Source: Deltaproteobacteria bacterium (GTDB lineage: Bacteria; UBA10199; JACPAL01; JAHFST01). From it: 64,000 bases of DNA. How positions within the stretch are numbered: the stretch's first letter is position 1; each line of letters begins with the position of its first letter. Under the pieces are notes generated by a model. That model did no database searches and was not told where the DNA came from. It saw only the letters and a program-made list of their open reading frames with translations. A program made the translations under genes and the position numbers. Below, one piece after another: positions 7,361 through 15,773 of this stretch. The stretch is taken from NCBI GenBank assembly GCA_023265625.1, contig JAHFST010000007.1, forward strand, positions 98,739 through 162,738. The letters are read 5' to 3'.

Positions 7361-8365
7361 GTGGAAGAACCCCAATTAAATTTTATTGATACCTCCGATG
7401 GCTGGCAGCTGGCGGTTTACCGTTATCCCGCTCCGGCTCACTCGCGCAAAAAATATCCCGTCTTGTTGATTCATGGGCTGTCCACGAATCGCTACGATGT
7501 TGATTTTCCAAATGCCCGGCTCTCGATGGCAAAATATCTGCGCAGCCAGGGTTTTGATACCTGGATGGTGGAATTGCGCGGGACCGGCTTGAGTCGCCGC
7601 CGCGGTTGGTATCAGCGGATTCGGGCGCGCTGTTTGAGTGATTGGACCTTCGATGATTATATTTTTAAGGATCTCCCAACGGTGGCACGGTATTTACGAA
7701 AAAAAACCGGCCGGAAAAAAATTCACTGGATAGGCCACAGTTTGGGGGGCACGGTGCTTTATGCGGCGTTAGGCACGATGCCACAAACTGGGGCCGCCAG
7801 TGCGGTGGTGTTAGGGGCGGGCATGAGCGCCTCGGCGCGGCCTGGTTTTGTGCGCTTGGGGTTGAAGGCGGATCCCATCCTCAAGTGGTTTCCCTTTCTC
7901 CCGCTGGTGGCCATGGCCCGGCTGGGGCGTCCGTTGGCTCATTGGTTGGCAGGTCTTCAGGAAAATGTCTATTATGCTCGGGAGAATCTCGATAAGAAAA
8001 CACTGCAGCAGGCCATGAAAATTGCGGTTGAGGATGTCTCGGTGCCGTTATTCATGCAGTTGCATGATTGGTACAAAAACAATCATTTCTGTTCCCTTGA
8101 TAAAAAAATTAGTTATCGTGACAACTTAAAAAAGATTCGCACCCCGTTTTTGGTGGGCGCGGGTTCGGTGGATGGGGTGATTCCTTATCCCGATGTGCAT
8201 TTCGGTTTTAGGATGTTGGGGGCGCGCAGCAAAAAGATGGTTGTGTTTGGCAAGGAACAGGGGTGTAAGACGGAGTACGGTCATATTGATCTTGTTTTGG
8301 GGAAAAATGCCCCAGATGAGGTTTATCCCGTGGTGGCTGATTGGTTGACGAGACATGATCGATAA
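7361..8365 (+). CDS. Alpha/beta hydrolase
   Basis: A 334-residue protein starting at GTG 7361. It shows the alpha/beta hydrolase order: oxyanion-hole segment LLIHGLSTNRYD, then ELRGTGLSRRR, the nucleophile elbow GHSLGGT (Ser around 129), a late Asp in GSVDGVIPY, and a His in EYGHIDLV near the end. There is no signal peptide. The lipase-like HG and GHSLGG motifs suggest an esterase or lipase acting in the cytoplasm. The gene is followed after 11 bases by an SDR epimerase, so they are likely one operon. The substrate cannot be told from the sequence. Confidence 0.85.
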   Translation: MEEPQLNFIDTSDGWQLAVYRYPAPAHSRKKYPVLLIHGLSTNRYDVDFPNARLSMAKYLRSQGFDTWMVELRGTGLSRRRGWYQRIRARCLSDWTFDDYIFKDLPTVARYLRKKTGRKKIHWIGHSLGGTVLYAALGTMPQTGAASAVVLGAGMSASARPGFVRLGLKADPILKWFPFLPLVAMARLGRPLAHWLAGLQENVYYARENLDKKTLQQAMKIAVEDVSVPLFMQLHDWYKNNHFCSLDKKISYRDNLKKIRTPFLVGAGSVDGVIPYPDVHFGFRMLGARSKKMVVFGKEQGCKTEYGHIDLVLGKNAPDEVYPVVADWLTRHDR

Positions 8366-8376
8366 GGGGATTTTTT

Positions 8377-9426
8377 ATGGCGCTTTGCCTGGTGACGGGT
8401 GCGTGCGGCTTCATGGGGACCCACATGGTGGAGATCCTGCATGCGGCGGGTCATCAGGTGCGGGCGACCGATTTGGCCGCTGGCTATGACCGGGATGATT
8501 GGGAAGTAGGACGTTTTCCGTCGGTGCTCAAGAGGCTTGGGGTCGAGTTCATACCGGCCGATATCTCCCAACCTGATACTCTGCGCCCGTTGATGTCAGG
8601 GGTTGAATACCTGTTTCATATCGCCGGAATTTTTAATTATGCCGCCCCTTGGGATCTGCTCTATCGAGTGAATGTGCAGGGGAGTCTGAATCTCCTCGAA
8701 CTGGTTGCCCATCAAGCTACTTTTAAGAAGCTAGTCCTGTGGGGGGCCGGCGGGGTTTATGATTTTACCCAAAACCCCGGCCAGACCTCGGTGATTGACG
8801 AAGATTTTCCCAAAAAGCCGATTAACAATTATCTCCAGAGCAAGTGGGATCAAGAAGAGGCCGTCGTGCAGTTTTGCAAGGCGCGGGGGCTGTGCTACAG
8901 TGTGGTCCGACCGACCGGCGTCTATGGGCCGCGTGCCATCTATGGGGGCGGCCAGATGATTACGGACCCGCTTAAAATGAAGAGGCTCATGGTCCCTCGG
9001 AATTTTACGTTTAAGATTCCAACGATTCATGTGCGTGACGTCTGTCGCAGCGCGCTATACTTGGCTGAACACGCTACAACGGATGGCGAGGCCTATAATC
9101 TCAATGATGACAGCCAGACCTCGACGGTGCAGTACATGAAGATGATGTCTGAGATCACCGGCAAGCCGTTTCGGGAGTTGCCCGCGGTGCCGATTGGTTT
9201 GGTGACGGGTTTACTGACACTCAGTGCGATCGTCGGGGCCTGGCGCAAAAAGACATTCGGCGGCAAACCGCCAAAGTTTGCCAAGGACATGGTTAAACTC
9301 TTTGGGCTCGACATCCTCTATAAAAACGACAAGCTCAAACAGACCGGTTTTAAGTTTGAGTACCCGCAGTTCAGAGAAGGGTTGAAAGAAACGGTCGATT
9401 GGTATCTAAAGGAATTTCCGAAGTAG
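8377..9426 (+). CDS. NAD-dependent epimerase/dehydratase (extended SDR)
   Basis: A 349-residue protein. The N-terminal LVTGACGFMGTHMV is the Rossmann GxxGxxG motif, and the active-site YLQSKWDQE fits YxxxK. RPTGVYGPRA is a typical substrate-side loop of this family. It is larger than the SDR at 6327-7322 but of the same 3-beta-HSD-like branch. The C-terminal half has a hydrophobic segment around VPIGLVTGLLTLSAIVGAW that may touch membranes. It is preceded closely by the alpha/beta hydrolase and followed by a small membrane protein, so a lipid-like substrate is possible but unproven. Confidence 0.85.
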   Translation: MALCLVTGACGFMGTHMVEILHAAGHQVRATDLAAGYDRDDWEVGRFPSVLKRLGVEFIPADISQPDTLRPLMSGVEYLFHIAGIFNYAAPWDLLYRVNVQGSLNLLELVAHQATFKKLVLWGAGGVYDFTQNPGQTSVIDEDFPKKPINNYLQSKWDQEEAVVQFCKARGLCYSVVRPTGVYGPRAIYGGGQMITDPLKMKRLMVPRNFTFKIPTIHVRDVCRSALYLAEHATTDGEAYNLNDDSQTSTVQYMKMMSEITGKPFRELPAVPIGLVTGLLTLSAIVGAWRKKTFGGKPPKFAKDMVKLFGLDILYKNDKLKQTGFKFEYPQFREGLKETVDWYLKEFPK

Positions 9427-9472
9427 TTGCAGGAAGGGGGATAGTCCAACATTTATCATTGATTGGCCATTT

Positions 9473-9988
9473 TTGATCTTCGTCGGCCTCTTGTTCGGTT
9501 ACGCCGTCAAGGGGACCCCGACCGGCAGTCTTTACCGGACCCGTGCCTTCTGGTCCGGCTTGGCGGTCGTCTTTTTCTTTTCGTCCCTCGCCTACTATTC
9601 CTATCTGATCTTTCCCGATTGGATGTTCATGTATTTTGCCCGATCAAGCGACATCCCGCGAGGCATTGTGGGGTTAATATTCTTGGGCTATTTCCTCGCC
9701 TACAACTTCGGTTTCTTTCTGAAATTTGACCTGGAAAAGATGGGACGCAAGCCCCCATTGGTCGTGGCCGCCGTCTGCTTGGCCCTTTCCGGATTGATCA
9801 TCCTGCCAGTTCGGGACCGCTATCTGAATGTGGGGACGCTTGAGCAGTACTTCGCCGGCCAGGCGATGCCGTTGAACGATTCCCCAGTGGGCAAGCTAGG
9901 CATGTTGATGCCGGTGATGGCCGCCTTGGGGATAGGGCTCTTCCTTTGGTCCCGACGGCAGAATAATAATATTATTTCTCGGGCGTAG
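9473..9988 (+). CDS. Small multi-pass membrane protein, unknown
   Basis: About 171 residues from TTG 9473. The frame stays open a little further upstream (...IIDWPFLIFVG), and an ATT at 9458 may be the true start because AGGAAGGGGG lies at 9431-9440. Four hydrophobic segments are visible: IFVGLLFGYAV, AVVFFFSSLAYYSYLIF, IVGLIFLGYFLAYNFGFFL and LVVAAVCLALSGLIILPV, with a possible fifth at the end. I do not recognise the family. It directly follows the SDR gene and probably belongs to the same transcript. Confidence 0.65.
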   Translation: MIFVGLLFGYAVKGTPTGSLYRTRAFWSGLAVVFFFSSLAYYSYLIFPDWMFMYFARSSDIPRGIVGLIFLGYFLAYNFGFFLKFDLEKMGRKPPLVVAAVCLALSGLIILPVRDRYLNVGTLEQYFAGQAMPLNDSPVGKLGMLMPVMAALGIGLFLWSRRQNNNIISRA

Positions 9989-9990
9989 CA

Positions 9991-10018
9991 TTGACAACTT
10001 AAAAAAGTTATGTAGAAT
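9991..10018 (+). promoter_or_regulatory. Sigma70-type promoter for the DUF4143 ATPase gene
   Basis: TTGACA (9991-9996), a 16-bp spacer and TAGAAT (10013-10018), about 28 bases before the ATG at 10046. A small inverted repeat AACTT-AAAA-AAGTT lies between the two boxes (9996-10009) and could be an operator. Confidence 0.6.
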
Positions 10019-10045
10019 AGAAGTTAGTTTCTGTTTTACATAAAT

Positions 10046-11194
10046 ATGGTAACACGCCTGGCCAAAAAGCGGTTGGTTCGACTTCTCAAAGACAATCCCG
10101 CTGTTTGTCTGATGGGTCCAAGGCAGTGCGGGAAAACGACCTTGGCCAAGGGTTTTGCGGGGGACTATTTTGACCTGGAACAGGAAGCGGATCGACTCAA
10201 GCTGGAGTTGATGTGGGAAGAACTGGTTGCAGGACGGCGACTAGTTATCCTGGATGAAGCGCAGTCCTATCCCCCCGTTTTTCCCAAATTGCGCGGGGCC
10301 ATCGATCACCAACGGAAACGACATGGCCGCTTTCTCCTGTTGGGGTCGATTTCTCCCGCCTTGATGAAAGAGGTTTCGGAGTCATTGGCCGGGAGGTTGG
10401 CCCTGTTGGAGTTGACTCCGTTGATCTTGCCGGAGGTCGGTCAAAAGGAAGACTCCCTCTGGTTCTTTGGCGGATTTCCGGATGGCGGTATTCTGCAACC
10501 GCGGAAATATCCCCGCTGGGCCAATGACTATTTAGGGCTCCTCGCGCAACGAGATCTCCCCTTGTGGGGCTTGCCCGCGACACCGCAGGTGACCTCGCGG
10601 CTGTTTAAAATGGTCGCCGCCAGCCATGGCCAGATTTGGAATGCCTCGCAAATCGGCTCAAGCCTTGGGCTAAATTACCATACCATTGACGGTTATATGA
10701 ACTATCTGGAAAACACCTTTTTGACACGGCGGTTACCGTCCTATGCGACAAATTTAAAAAAGCGGATCGTGAAGAGTCCGAAGGTCTACTGGCGGGACTC
10801 CGGCCTACTCCATGCCTTGATGAACCTCTCGGGACCGGAGCAGTTGCTCAACCAGCCTTGGGTGGGGGCCAGCTTCGAGGGGTGGGTGATTGAACAAATC
10901 ACCACCTTTGCCAAGATGATGGACTTTTCTTGCCAGGACTATTTTTGGCGGACATCCAACGGGGATGAAATCGATCTTTTATTGGAGACGCCTAGGCATC
11001 GCTGGGCCCTAGAGATCAAGCTCTCCGCTTCACCCTCTTTGGGTGATTTCACCAAGCTACGCAAAAACGCCGCACTGGTGAACGCTGACCAAGTATTTAT
11101 GATCGCCCGAGTGAAATCGCCCTTGACCCAGGTGAATGAAGGTATTGTTAATCTTGCTTCCTTTCTAAAGATTCTGGAAGAAAAGGAGAGTTAG
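10046..11194 (+). CDS. AAA ATPase with DUF4143 domain
   Basis: A 382-residue protein of the widespread AAA_14/DUF4143 family. It has Walker A GPRQCGKTT near residues 24-32, Walker B LVILDEAQ near 68-75, and sensor-like LLLGSIS. The C-terminal DUF4143 part includes KSPKVYWRDSGLLHAL and a nuclease-fold-like WRTSNGDEIDLLLE...ALEIK that matches the PD-(D/E)xK-type spacing (D, then ExK). These ATPases are abundant in environmental genomes and their role is not established; links to nucleic-acid metabolism or defence have been suggested. A second member lies at 12334-13656. It has its own promoter. Confidence 0.85.
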   Translation: MVTRLAKKRLVRLLKDNPAVCLMGPRQCGKTTLAKGFAGDYFDLEQEADRLKLELMWEELVAGRRLVILDEAQSYPPVFPKLRGAIDHQRKRHGRFLLLGSISPALMKEVSESLAGRLALLELTPLILPEVGQKEDSLWFFGGFPDGGILQPRKYPRWANDYLGLLAQRDLPLWGLPATPQVTSRLFKMVAASHGQIWNASQIGSSLGLNYHTIDGYMNYLENTFLTRRLPSYATNLKKRIVKSPKVYWRDSGLLHALMNLSGPEQLLNQPWVGASFEGWVIEQITTFAKMMDFSCQDYFWRTSNGDEIDLLLETPRHRWALEIKLSASPSLGDFTKLRKNAALVNADQVFMIARVKSPLTQVNEGIVNLASFLKILEEKES

Positions 11195-11214
11195 GCTGTA
11201 CCCTGTTGACAAAC

Positions 11215-11240
11215 CCCTCCCCAAGCGGTCATAGGGAGGG
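11215..11240 (+). promoter_or_regulatory. Hairpin overlapping the ribosome binding site
   Basis: CCCTCCC (11215-11221) can pair with GGGAGGG (11234-11240), leaving a 12-base loop. The right arm is the Shine-Dalgarno-like sequence directly before the ATG at 11241. It may limit translation of that gene, or act as a weak stop for the gene upstream; no T-run follows it. Confidence 0.4.
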
Positions 11241-11624
11241 ATGCGTTGCATCTTCTGTCACGAAAAGGCGGGGTTTTTTAAACGGATTTGTCCTGATTGC
11301 ATCAAGCTAGGACAATCAGTGCAGGAACTCCCGCCCTCGTTTAGTTTTAATGACCTCCTCAATGGCATGATGGCGACTGGGGCCACCCAGGAAAAGATCG
11401 AGAAATTTTTGGAGGCCGATCCCTATCAGGAAGGGTCGCTTCGCAACCAAGTCACCGCCCGGATGACCAATGAGGTCATGGCGGGTTTGGGAATTCCCAG
11501 TGATATGGATTTCAAGGGCGTGGCCCAGGTGCGTAAGGATTTGTCTGAGGGCAAGCTCCCCAGTTTCGAGGAGCAGGAAATACGGGAGATCTCTCAGCTC
11601 AAGGATTATCATAGAAAAATTTAA
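11241..11624 (+). CDS. Small protein with N-terminal zinc-ribbon-like cysteines
   Basis: A 127-residue protein of unknown family. The N-terminus has two Cys pairs, CIFCHEK (residues 3-6) and CPDC (about 17-20), which fit a short treble-clef or zinc ribbon. The rest is helical and charged, without membrane segments. The ATG is placed directly against GGGAGGG, which is closer than ideal and lies in a possible hairpin. It follows the DUF4143 ATPase by 46 bases on the same strand. No function is proposed. Confidence 0.6.
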   Translation: MRCIFCHEKAGFFKRICPDCIKLGQSVQELPPSFSFNDLLNGMMATGATQEKIEKFLEADPYQEGSLRNQVTARMTNEVMAGLGIPSDMDFKGVAQVRKDLSEGKLPSFEEQEIREISQLKDYHRKI

Positions 11625-11664
11625 TGGAAAAAGAAAGATGCGGGGAGACGGTGTTTCTAGTGGT

Positions 11665-12189
11665 CTAATCTAAACTGTAATCTTTCACGGATTCCGTATA
11701 GGAAGACCCAGGACCGGGGGGAGTAAGAAACGAGCTTTCGTGATGCATTCGATTTAAATGAATCACTGTGCTGTCACTGTCCATAGAAGGTGCGAATCCA
11801 TCGATATAAAATGCGACTGCATAGTAATCATAAGAAGCGCCCGAAGAAGATTCTGAGCCTTCAATTTTTAGTCTTTTTTCACCATGAAGCCGTTTGGTGA
11901 CGTCACCCACCAGGTATGGAAATTTCCTTCTCAATTCTCCCAGAGTCATCGATCCGCCCGCTTCAAGTAAGGCATCCTTCAATCCTTTTTTTGCCACGGT
12001 TTGTGCGTTTGCAGCCATAGTGTCCTTCGCTTGACTACTCGATTTTTGATCGGCAGGGTCGATGCCTATTGCATTGCCGGAAAGTATTTTTAGGATGTCC
12101 AATACGGTTCTTAAGCTCGACCCATTCGACTGAGCTTCGTTGTTGTCTTGATTTGGAACCCTGACGCCATTGGATACTGGGGAGATCAT
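11665..12189 (-). CDS. Hypothetical protein
   Basis: A 174-residue protein that I do not recognise. The N-terminal 60 residues are rich in Ser, Asn and Gln and look disordered. A central segment (LKDALLEAGGSMTLGELRRKFPYLVGDVTKRL) resembles a winged-helix-like layout. The C-terminus is Ser-, Gly- and Pro-rich. There is no signal peptide. It is isolated on the minus strand between two DUF4143 ATPase genes. Coding is supported by its length and lack of overlap with any other gene. Confidence 0.55.
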   Translation of the reverse strand: MISPVSNGVRVPNQDNNEAQSNGSSLRTVLDILKILSGNAIGIDPADQKSSSQAKDTMAANAQTVAKKGLKDALLEAGGSMTLGELRRKFPYLVGDVTKRLHGEKRLKIEGSESSSGASYDYYAVAFYIDGFAPSMDSDSTVIHLNRMHHESSFLTPPGPGSSYTESVKDYSLD

Positions 12190-12333
12190 AGATCCTCACA
12201 ATCATTATCGATCATTCCTAACCCTCGGGTTGTGCGCGCTAAAAATAATCATAATAATAGAATTTATTAATGGTTTTATCTTGATTTTAGTCATTTTTTG
12301 ATTAAAATATACCTGTATTTCATTCAATATTAT

Positions 12334-13656
12334 ATGAAAAGAGACCTAGAAAATAAGGTTCTTATCCCATGGCGTGGGAAAAAGGATCGGAGACCCCTGC
12401 TCCTACGGGGGGCCAGGCAGGTGGGGAAGACTTATCTGGTGCGGGATTTTGCCCAGGCGCAGTTTGAGCAATTGGTGGAGATCAACTTTGAACTACGCCC
12501 CGATCTGATCCCCCTGTTTGACGAACTAGACCCGGCCGTCCTGATCAAAAATTTGAACATCGTCTTGAATGTTCAGATGACCCCGGGCAAGACCCTGCTT
12601 TTTCTCGATGAGATCCAGGCTTGTCCCCGCGCCTTGATGGCCCTGCGCTACTTTTACGAAAAATTTCCCGAACTTCATGTGATAGGCGCCGGTTCTCTGC
12701 TCGACTTTTGTCTGGAGGATAAAGAGTTTCGGATGCCGGTTGGCAGGGTGCAGTATGCCTATCTACAACCCCTGTCATTTCAAGAATTTCTCTCGGTGAC
12801 CGGACAGCAGCAGCTGCGCGAGGCCCTTGGAGACCTCTCTCTTCAACATCCTTTCCCGGAAACAATTCACCGGACATTGTTGAAACAGTTGCGACAGTAC
12901 CTCTTGATCGGTGGGATGCCGGCTGTGGTGCAGCAGTCGGTGACCGACCCCGTTTCCATGGAATATAAGAACCTTCAGACATTGATCTTACAAACCTATC
13001 GGGATGATTTTGGCAAATACGCCTCACGTACCAGGCAGTTCTATCTCAGCCGGGTTTTTGCCACCGCCCATCAGATGGTTGGTAAGAGGTACAAGTACGC
13101 CCATGTTGATCCGGAGAGCCAGTCGCGTGATCTCAAGGAGGCCCTCCTGCTCCTGGAGCGTGCCGGAGTTATTTATCGGGTGTTAGCCGCCTCCGTCCAG
13201 GGGGGGGCGTTGCCTGTGAATGACAAAAAGTTCAAGATCGTCTTTTTGGACGTGGGGTTGATGCAACACAGCTTGGGGTTGGAGGCCCAGATCACCATGG
13301 CTCCTGATTTCACCTCCCTTTCCTCAGGGGCCCTGGCGGAACAGTTGGTTGGGCAGGAATTGTTAGCCCAGTCAGACCCTTATGAGGATAGAAAACTCTT
13401 TTTTTGGACTCGCGAGAAAAAAAACAGTCAGGCGGAGATTGATTATCTTGCCCGGGTAGACAATCAGGTGATTCCAATCGAGGTGAAGGCGGGGCAGACC
13501 GGTACCCTAAAGAGTTTGCGGCTCTTCATGGAATCGCACAAAACTCCGTTGGGTGTGAGACTCGCAACGCACCCTTTGTCCTTTCATGATCAGATCTTGT
13601 CGGTTCCCTTGTACGCCGTTGAAGAATTTCCGAGGCTATGTAGAAACCTTCCTTGA
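12334..13656 (+). CDS. AAA ATPase with DUF4143 domain
   Basis: A 440-residue protein from ATG 12334 (MKRDLENKVLIPWR). An earlier in-frame start would add an unlikely hydrophobic leader encoded by AT-rich DNA. Walker A is GARQVGKTY (near 29-37) and Walker B is LLFLDEIQACP (near 88). DUF4143 features follow: the GGMPAVVQ motif, KFKIVFLDVGLMQHSLG, and a C-terminal EIDYLARVDNQVIPIEVKAG that fits a restriction-endonuclease-like core. It belongs to the same broad family as the gene at 10046 but is a different subtype. The role is unknown. The stop overlaps the promoter of the following Phd/PIN pair. Confidence 0.85.
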   Translation: MKRDLENKVLIPWRGKKDRRPLLLRGARQVGKTYLVRDFAQAQFEQLVEINFELRPDLIPLFDELDPAVLIKNLNIVLNVQMTPGKTLLFLDEIQACPRALMALRYFYEKFPELHVIGAGSLLDFCLEDKEFRMPVGRVQYAYLQPLSFQEFLSVTGQQQLREALGDLSLQHPFPETIHRTLLKQLRQYLLIGGMPAVVQQSVTDPVSMEYKNLQTLILQTYRDDFGKYASRTRQFYLSRVFATAHQMVGKRYKYAHVDPESQSRDLKEALLLLERAGVIYRVLAASVQGGALPVNDKKFKIVFLDVGLMQHSLGLEAQITMAPDFTSLSSGALAEQLVGQELLAQSDPYEDRKLFFWTREKKNSQAEIDYLARVDNQVIPIEVKAGQTGTLKSLRLFMESHKTPLGVRLATHPLSFHDQILSVPLYAVEEFPRLCRNLP

Positions 13657-13680
13657 CAATTTAGCTAATATAGCTAAAAT
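13653..13680 (+). promoter_or_regulatory. Promoter with perfect operator palindrome (Phd/PIN)
   Basis: TTGACA (13653-13658), 16-bp spacer and TAAAAT (13675-13680), eight bases before the ATG at 13688. A perfect inverted repeat TTAGCTA-ATA-TAGCTAA (13661-13677) fills the spacer and enters the -10. This position is ideal for autorepression by the Phd-type antitoxin encoded next. The -35 starts within the last codons of the ATPase gene. Confidence 0.7.
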
Positions 13681-13687
13681 AAGACCC

Positions 13688-13981
13688 ATGAAGGCCCTCC
13701 ATAAAACCGTGGCTGCGACCGAGATCAAAAACCGTTTTGGTGATTATTTGGGGGAAGTCATCCATCAAAGGGAGCCTTTGATCATTGAACGGCACGGTCG
13801 GCCGGTGGCGGTCCTGTTGGATTACAGCGATTGGGTCCAGGGTGTTGCCGCCGATCAGACAAAAACCCCCTGGTCGGATGCCTGTGAACAATTGGTCCAA
13901 ACATTGAAAAAATCGGGACCAAAACAACAGGCCAATAGGGCTGTTGAGCTGATTCGCGCGGTTCGTGACGAGGAATTTTAG
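13688..13981 (+). CDS. Phd/YefM-family antitoxin
   Basis: A 97-residue protein starting MKALHKTVAATEIKNRFGDYL, with the Phd/YefM N-terminal fold ending in PLIIERHGRPVAVLLDYSDW. This domain dimerises and binds operator DNA, while the C-terminal tail (from about residue 55) should bind the toxin. An earlier in-frame start at 13586 lies within the upstream gene and before the promoter, so it is rejected. The PIN toxin gene begins directly after the stop codon. The palindrome over the promoter supports autoregulation. Confidence 0.85.
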   Translation: MKALHKTVAATEIKNRFGDYLGEVIHQREPLIIERHGRPVAVLLDYSDWVQGVAADQTKTPWSDACEQLVQTLKKSGPKQQANRAVELIRAVRDEEF

Positions 13982-14434
13982 ATGGGTCCGCAGGAACTTT
14001 GCCTGGATGCGAACATTTTTTTGGCGGCTTGGTCCCCGGAGGAGCCTTTTCAAGAGGTATCGTTAAAATTACTCAGACAGATTGAGAGACATCGCATTCC
14101 CCTATTTGAGCCGGCCGTTGTCTTGTTTGAGATCACTTCCGTGATACATCGAAAAATCTACTTGAAGGAGTTGAACCGCGAGTTGGGACAAAAGATGCTG
14201 GATCTTTTTCTCGAGCTACCGTTGCTGCTCCTCTGGCAGCCCAAGATCCTGCGCCTGGCCGAGCGGATGGCGAACGAACTATCGGTTAAGAGGATCAACG
14301 ATTGTTCCTACCTGGCGGTGGCCTCCGACCGGGATATCCCCCTGGTCACCTTGGATACCCAACTCCTAAAAAACGGCCAAAAATTCCTGCGAAAAGTCAT
14401 GACCCCGGAGTTGGCCCTCAAATCGTTTGGCTAA
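13982..14434 (+). CDS. PIN-domain toxin (VapC-like)
   Basis: A 150-residue PIN protein. The first strand LCLDANIFLAAW gives the first acidic residue, FEITSVIHRK provides the conserved Glu, and RINDCSYLAVA and LVTLDTQLL provide the later Asp residues. These match the four-acid Mg2+ site of VapC ribonucleases. It begins immediately after the Phd antitoxin stop, so the pair is one operon. Its likely action is site-specific RNA cleavage when free of antitoxin. It ends convergently five bases from the following minus-strand lipoprotein gene. Confidence 0.8.
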   Translation: MGPQELCLDANIFLAAWSPEEPFQEVSLKLLRQIERHRIPLFEPAVVLFEITSVIHRKIYLKELNRELGQKMLDLFLELPLLLLWQPKILRLAERMANELSVKRINDCSYLAVASDRDIPLVTLDTQLLKNGQKFLRKVMTPELALKSFG

Positions 14435-14438
14435 ATGG

Positions 14439-15332
14439 TCACAATGGGGCAGGCAATCCGGCCAGGCTCGTGCTTGGCACCGTCAAACCTGGGCATTCGT
14501 TGTTTGAGGCGGAGCGTTTGAAAAAACCAAACTTGCCCTGGGCATATTTGATCTTGATGTAGTCATGGCTCGTTCCGTTCCAGAGCAGTGTTGCGGGGTT
14601 GTCCAGTCCCGTGAGATCTACCTTTGAATCATTGATGAGTGACACAGTGCTAGAGGCGGTCTCTTCACTGATTGAGCCCGTGATATCTTGGAATACGATA
14701 TTCCCTAAATCGGTATTGTCATAAACATAGGCGGCCCGGAAAGATTGTTCCTTGACGGTGAGCCCGAGGTAGTAGGGAAAGCCCTGATAGTAGCACCAGG
14801 TCCCTTGTAAGGCCTGGGCCGTTGCGCCCAACGGAGCACTGGGAACTGAGGTGGATGCCGATCCTGACTCGGGAGACGGGGAACAGTCAAACTCCTTATC
14901 CTCCGAGTTGACTTGGATATGGAGCACATCTCCTTGAATATGGACATCCACCCTACTGGAGGTGTCATCTTGTGCGTCGGTTATTTCGAGGGTGTCGTTG
15001 TCGATAGCCTTCCAGGTCCCAGCAGAAGGCTTGGATTTTTTTCCATCCACGGTCACGGTGAGTTCATAGGTGGACGGTTGAAAACGGATGGAAAATGATA
15101 TTTTTGCGGCGTCTTCAGGCGGGACAACGATCGCCCCTTCTGGCAAGGGTGTGCCGCAGAGTTTTTCCAGATCTTGGGCCGCCTGTATGATGTCGGCATT
15201 GTCCAATTGATAACTGTCTCGGAAGGTCAAGAGAGCCGTCAAATCCTCACCCGTCGCGATACCCCCACCACTGCATTGGATAGTGACGAGGCCCAAGCAG
15301 ATGAGCATTAGGGTTAAAACGGTTTTTTTCAT
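14439..15332 (-). CDS. Putative secreted or lipoprotein, unknown
   Basis: A 297-residue protein from ATG 15332 (MKKTVLTLMLICLGLVTIQC), with a typical signal peptide. The Cys at about residue 20 is preceded by TIQ rather than the usual L-A-G type, so lipidation is plausible but not certain. The mature part is polar and Ser/Thr/Asp-rich, with beta-like repeats and phrases such as YELTVTVDGKKSKPSAGTWK and GTWCYYQGFPYYLG. These recall small periplasmic proteins that report a TWK- or TWC-like beta-sandwich. No family is recognised. Promoter sequences for hipBA face away on the other side of its start. Confidence 0.65.
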   Translation of the reverse strand: MKKTVLTLMLICLGLVTIQCSGGGIATGEDLTALLTFRDSYQLDNADIIQAAQDLEKLCGTPLPEGAIVVPPEDAAKISFSIRFQPSTYELTVTVDGKKSKPSAGTWKAIDNDTLEITDAQDDTSSRVDVHIQGDVLHIQVNSEDKEFDCSPSPESGSASTSVPSAPLGATAQALQGTWCYYQGFPYYLGLTVKEQSFRAAYVYDNTDLGNIVFQDITGSISEETASSTVSLINDSKVDLTGLDNPATLLWNGTSHDYIKIKYAQGKFGFFKRSASNNECPGLTVPSTSLAGLPAPL

Positions 15333-15406
15333 GGCAGATTTCCTCAATAAGTGACTATCGGCCGCTTTCACCGAGGAGTTGCGTCATTTTTGAATGTCTT
15401 TTGGAT

Positions 15407-15478
15407 CATCCCTTTTAAAGGATAATATTGACTTATCCCTCTAGCATGATTAAACTGTTTTATCCCTTAAGAAGGATC
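15407..15478 (+). promoter_or_regulatory. hipBA promoter with three phased HipB-type operators
   Basis: The promoter is TTGACT (15428-15433), 17 bp, TAAACT (15451-15456). Three sites fit the known HipB operator TATCC-N8-GGATA. Site 1 (15407-15424) reads CATCC-N8-GGATA. The middle site (15434-15451) reads TATCC-N8-TGATT. Site 3 (15461-15478) reads TATCC-N8-GGATC. Their starts are exactly 27 bp apart. The middle site lies between -35 and -10, and the outer sites flank the promoter. Confidence 0.75.
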
Positions 15479-15488
15479 ATGGGTTGTC

Positions 15489-15773
15489 ATGGCAAAAAGA
15501 AAAACCAAGATGGTTACCGCCATACCCGCCCTGGAGCTGGTTGTCCGCAACCCGGCTCAGCTGGGGGTGGCGCTGTCACGCTTTCGGAAACAGGGGACAT
15601 GGACGCAACGGCAGGCTGGGGAACGATCGGGCATCAAGCAGTCGATGGTATCACAGGTTGAGTCGGGCATTCCGGGGACCCGCCTCCAGACCCTTTTTAA
15701 AATTTTGGCTGGCCTCGACCTCGAACTGATGGTGAGGGGGCGAAAGAAAACCATGGTTGAGACGGGGGATTGA
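15489..15773 (+). CDS. hipB: HipB-type antitoxin (XRE repressor)
   Basis: A 94-residue protein with a central XRE helix-turn-helix: LSRFRKQGTWTQRQAGERSG, then IKQSMVSQVESG and TRLQTLFKILAGLDLEL. This is the HipB arrangement. The C-terminal tail RKKTMVETGD is short. Just upstream are three sites resembling the HipB operator, and the stop codon overlaps the HipA start by one base. By analogy with E. coli it neutralises HipA and represses the operon. The ATG is preceded by AGAAGG, which overlaps the third operator site, so repression might also affect the transcript start region. Confidence 0.88.
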   Translation: MAKRKTKMVTAIPALELVVRNPAQLGVALSRFRKQGTWTQRQAGERSGIKQSMVSQVESGIPGTRLQTLFKILAGLDLELMVRGRKKTMVETGD

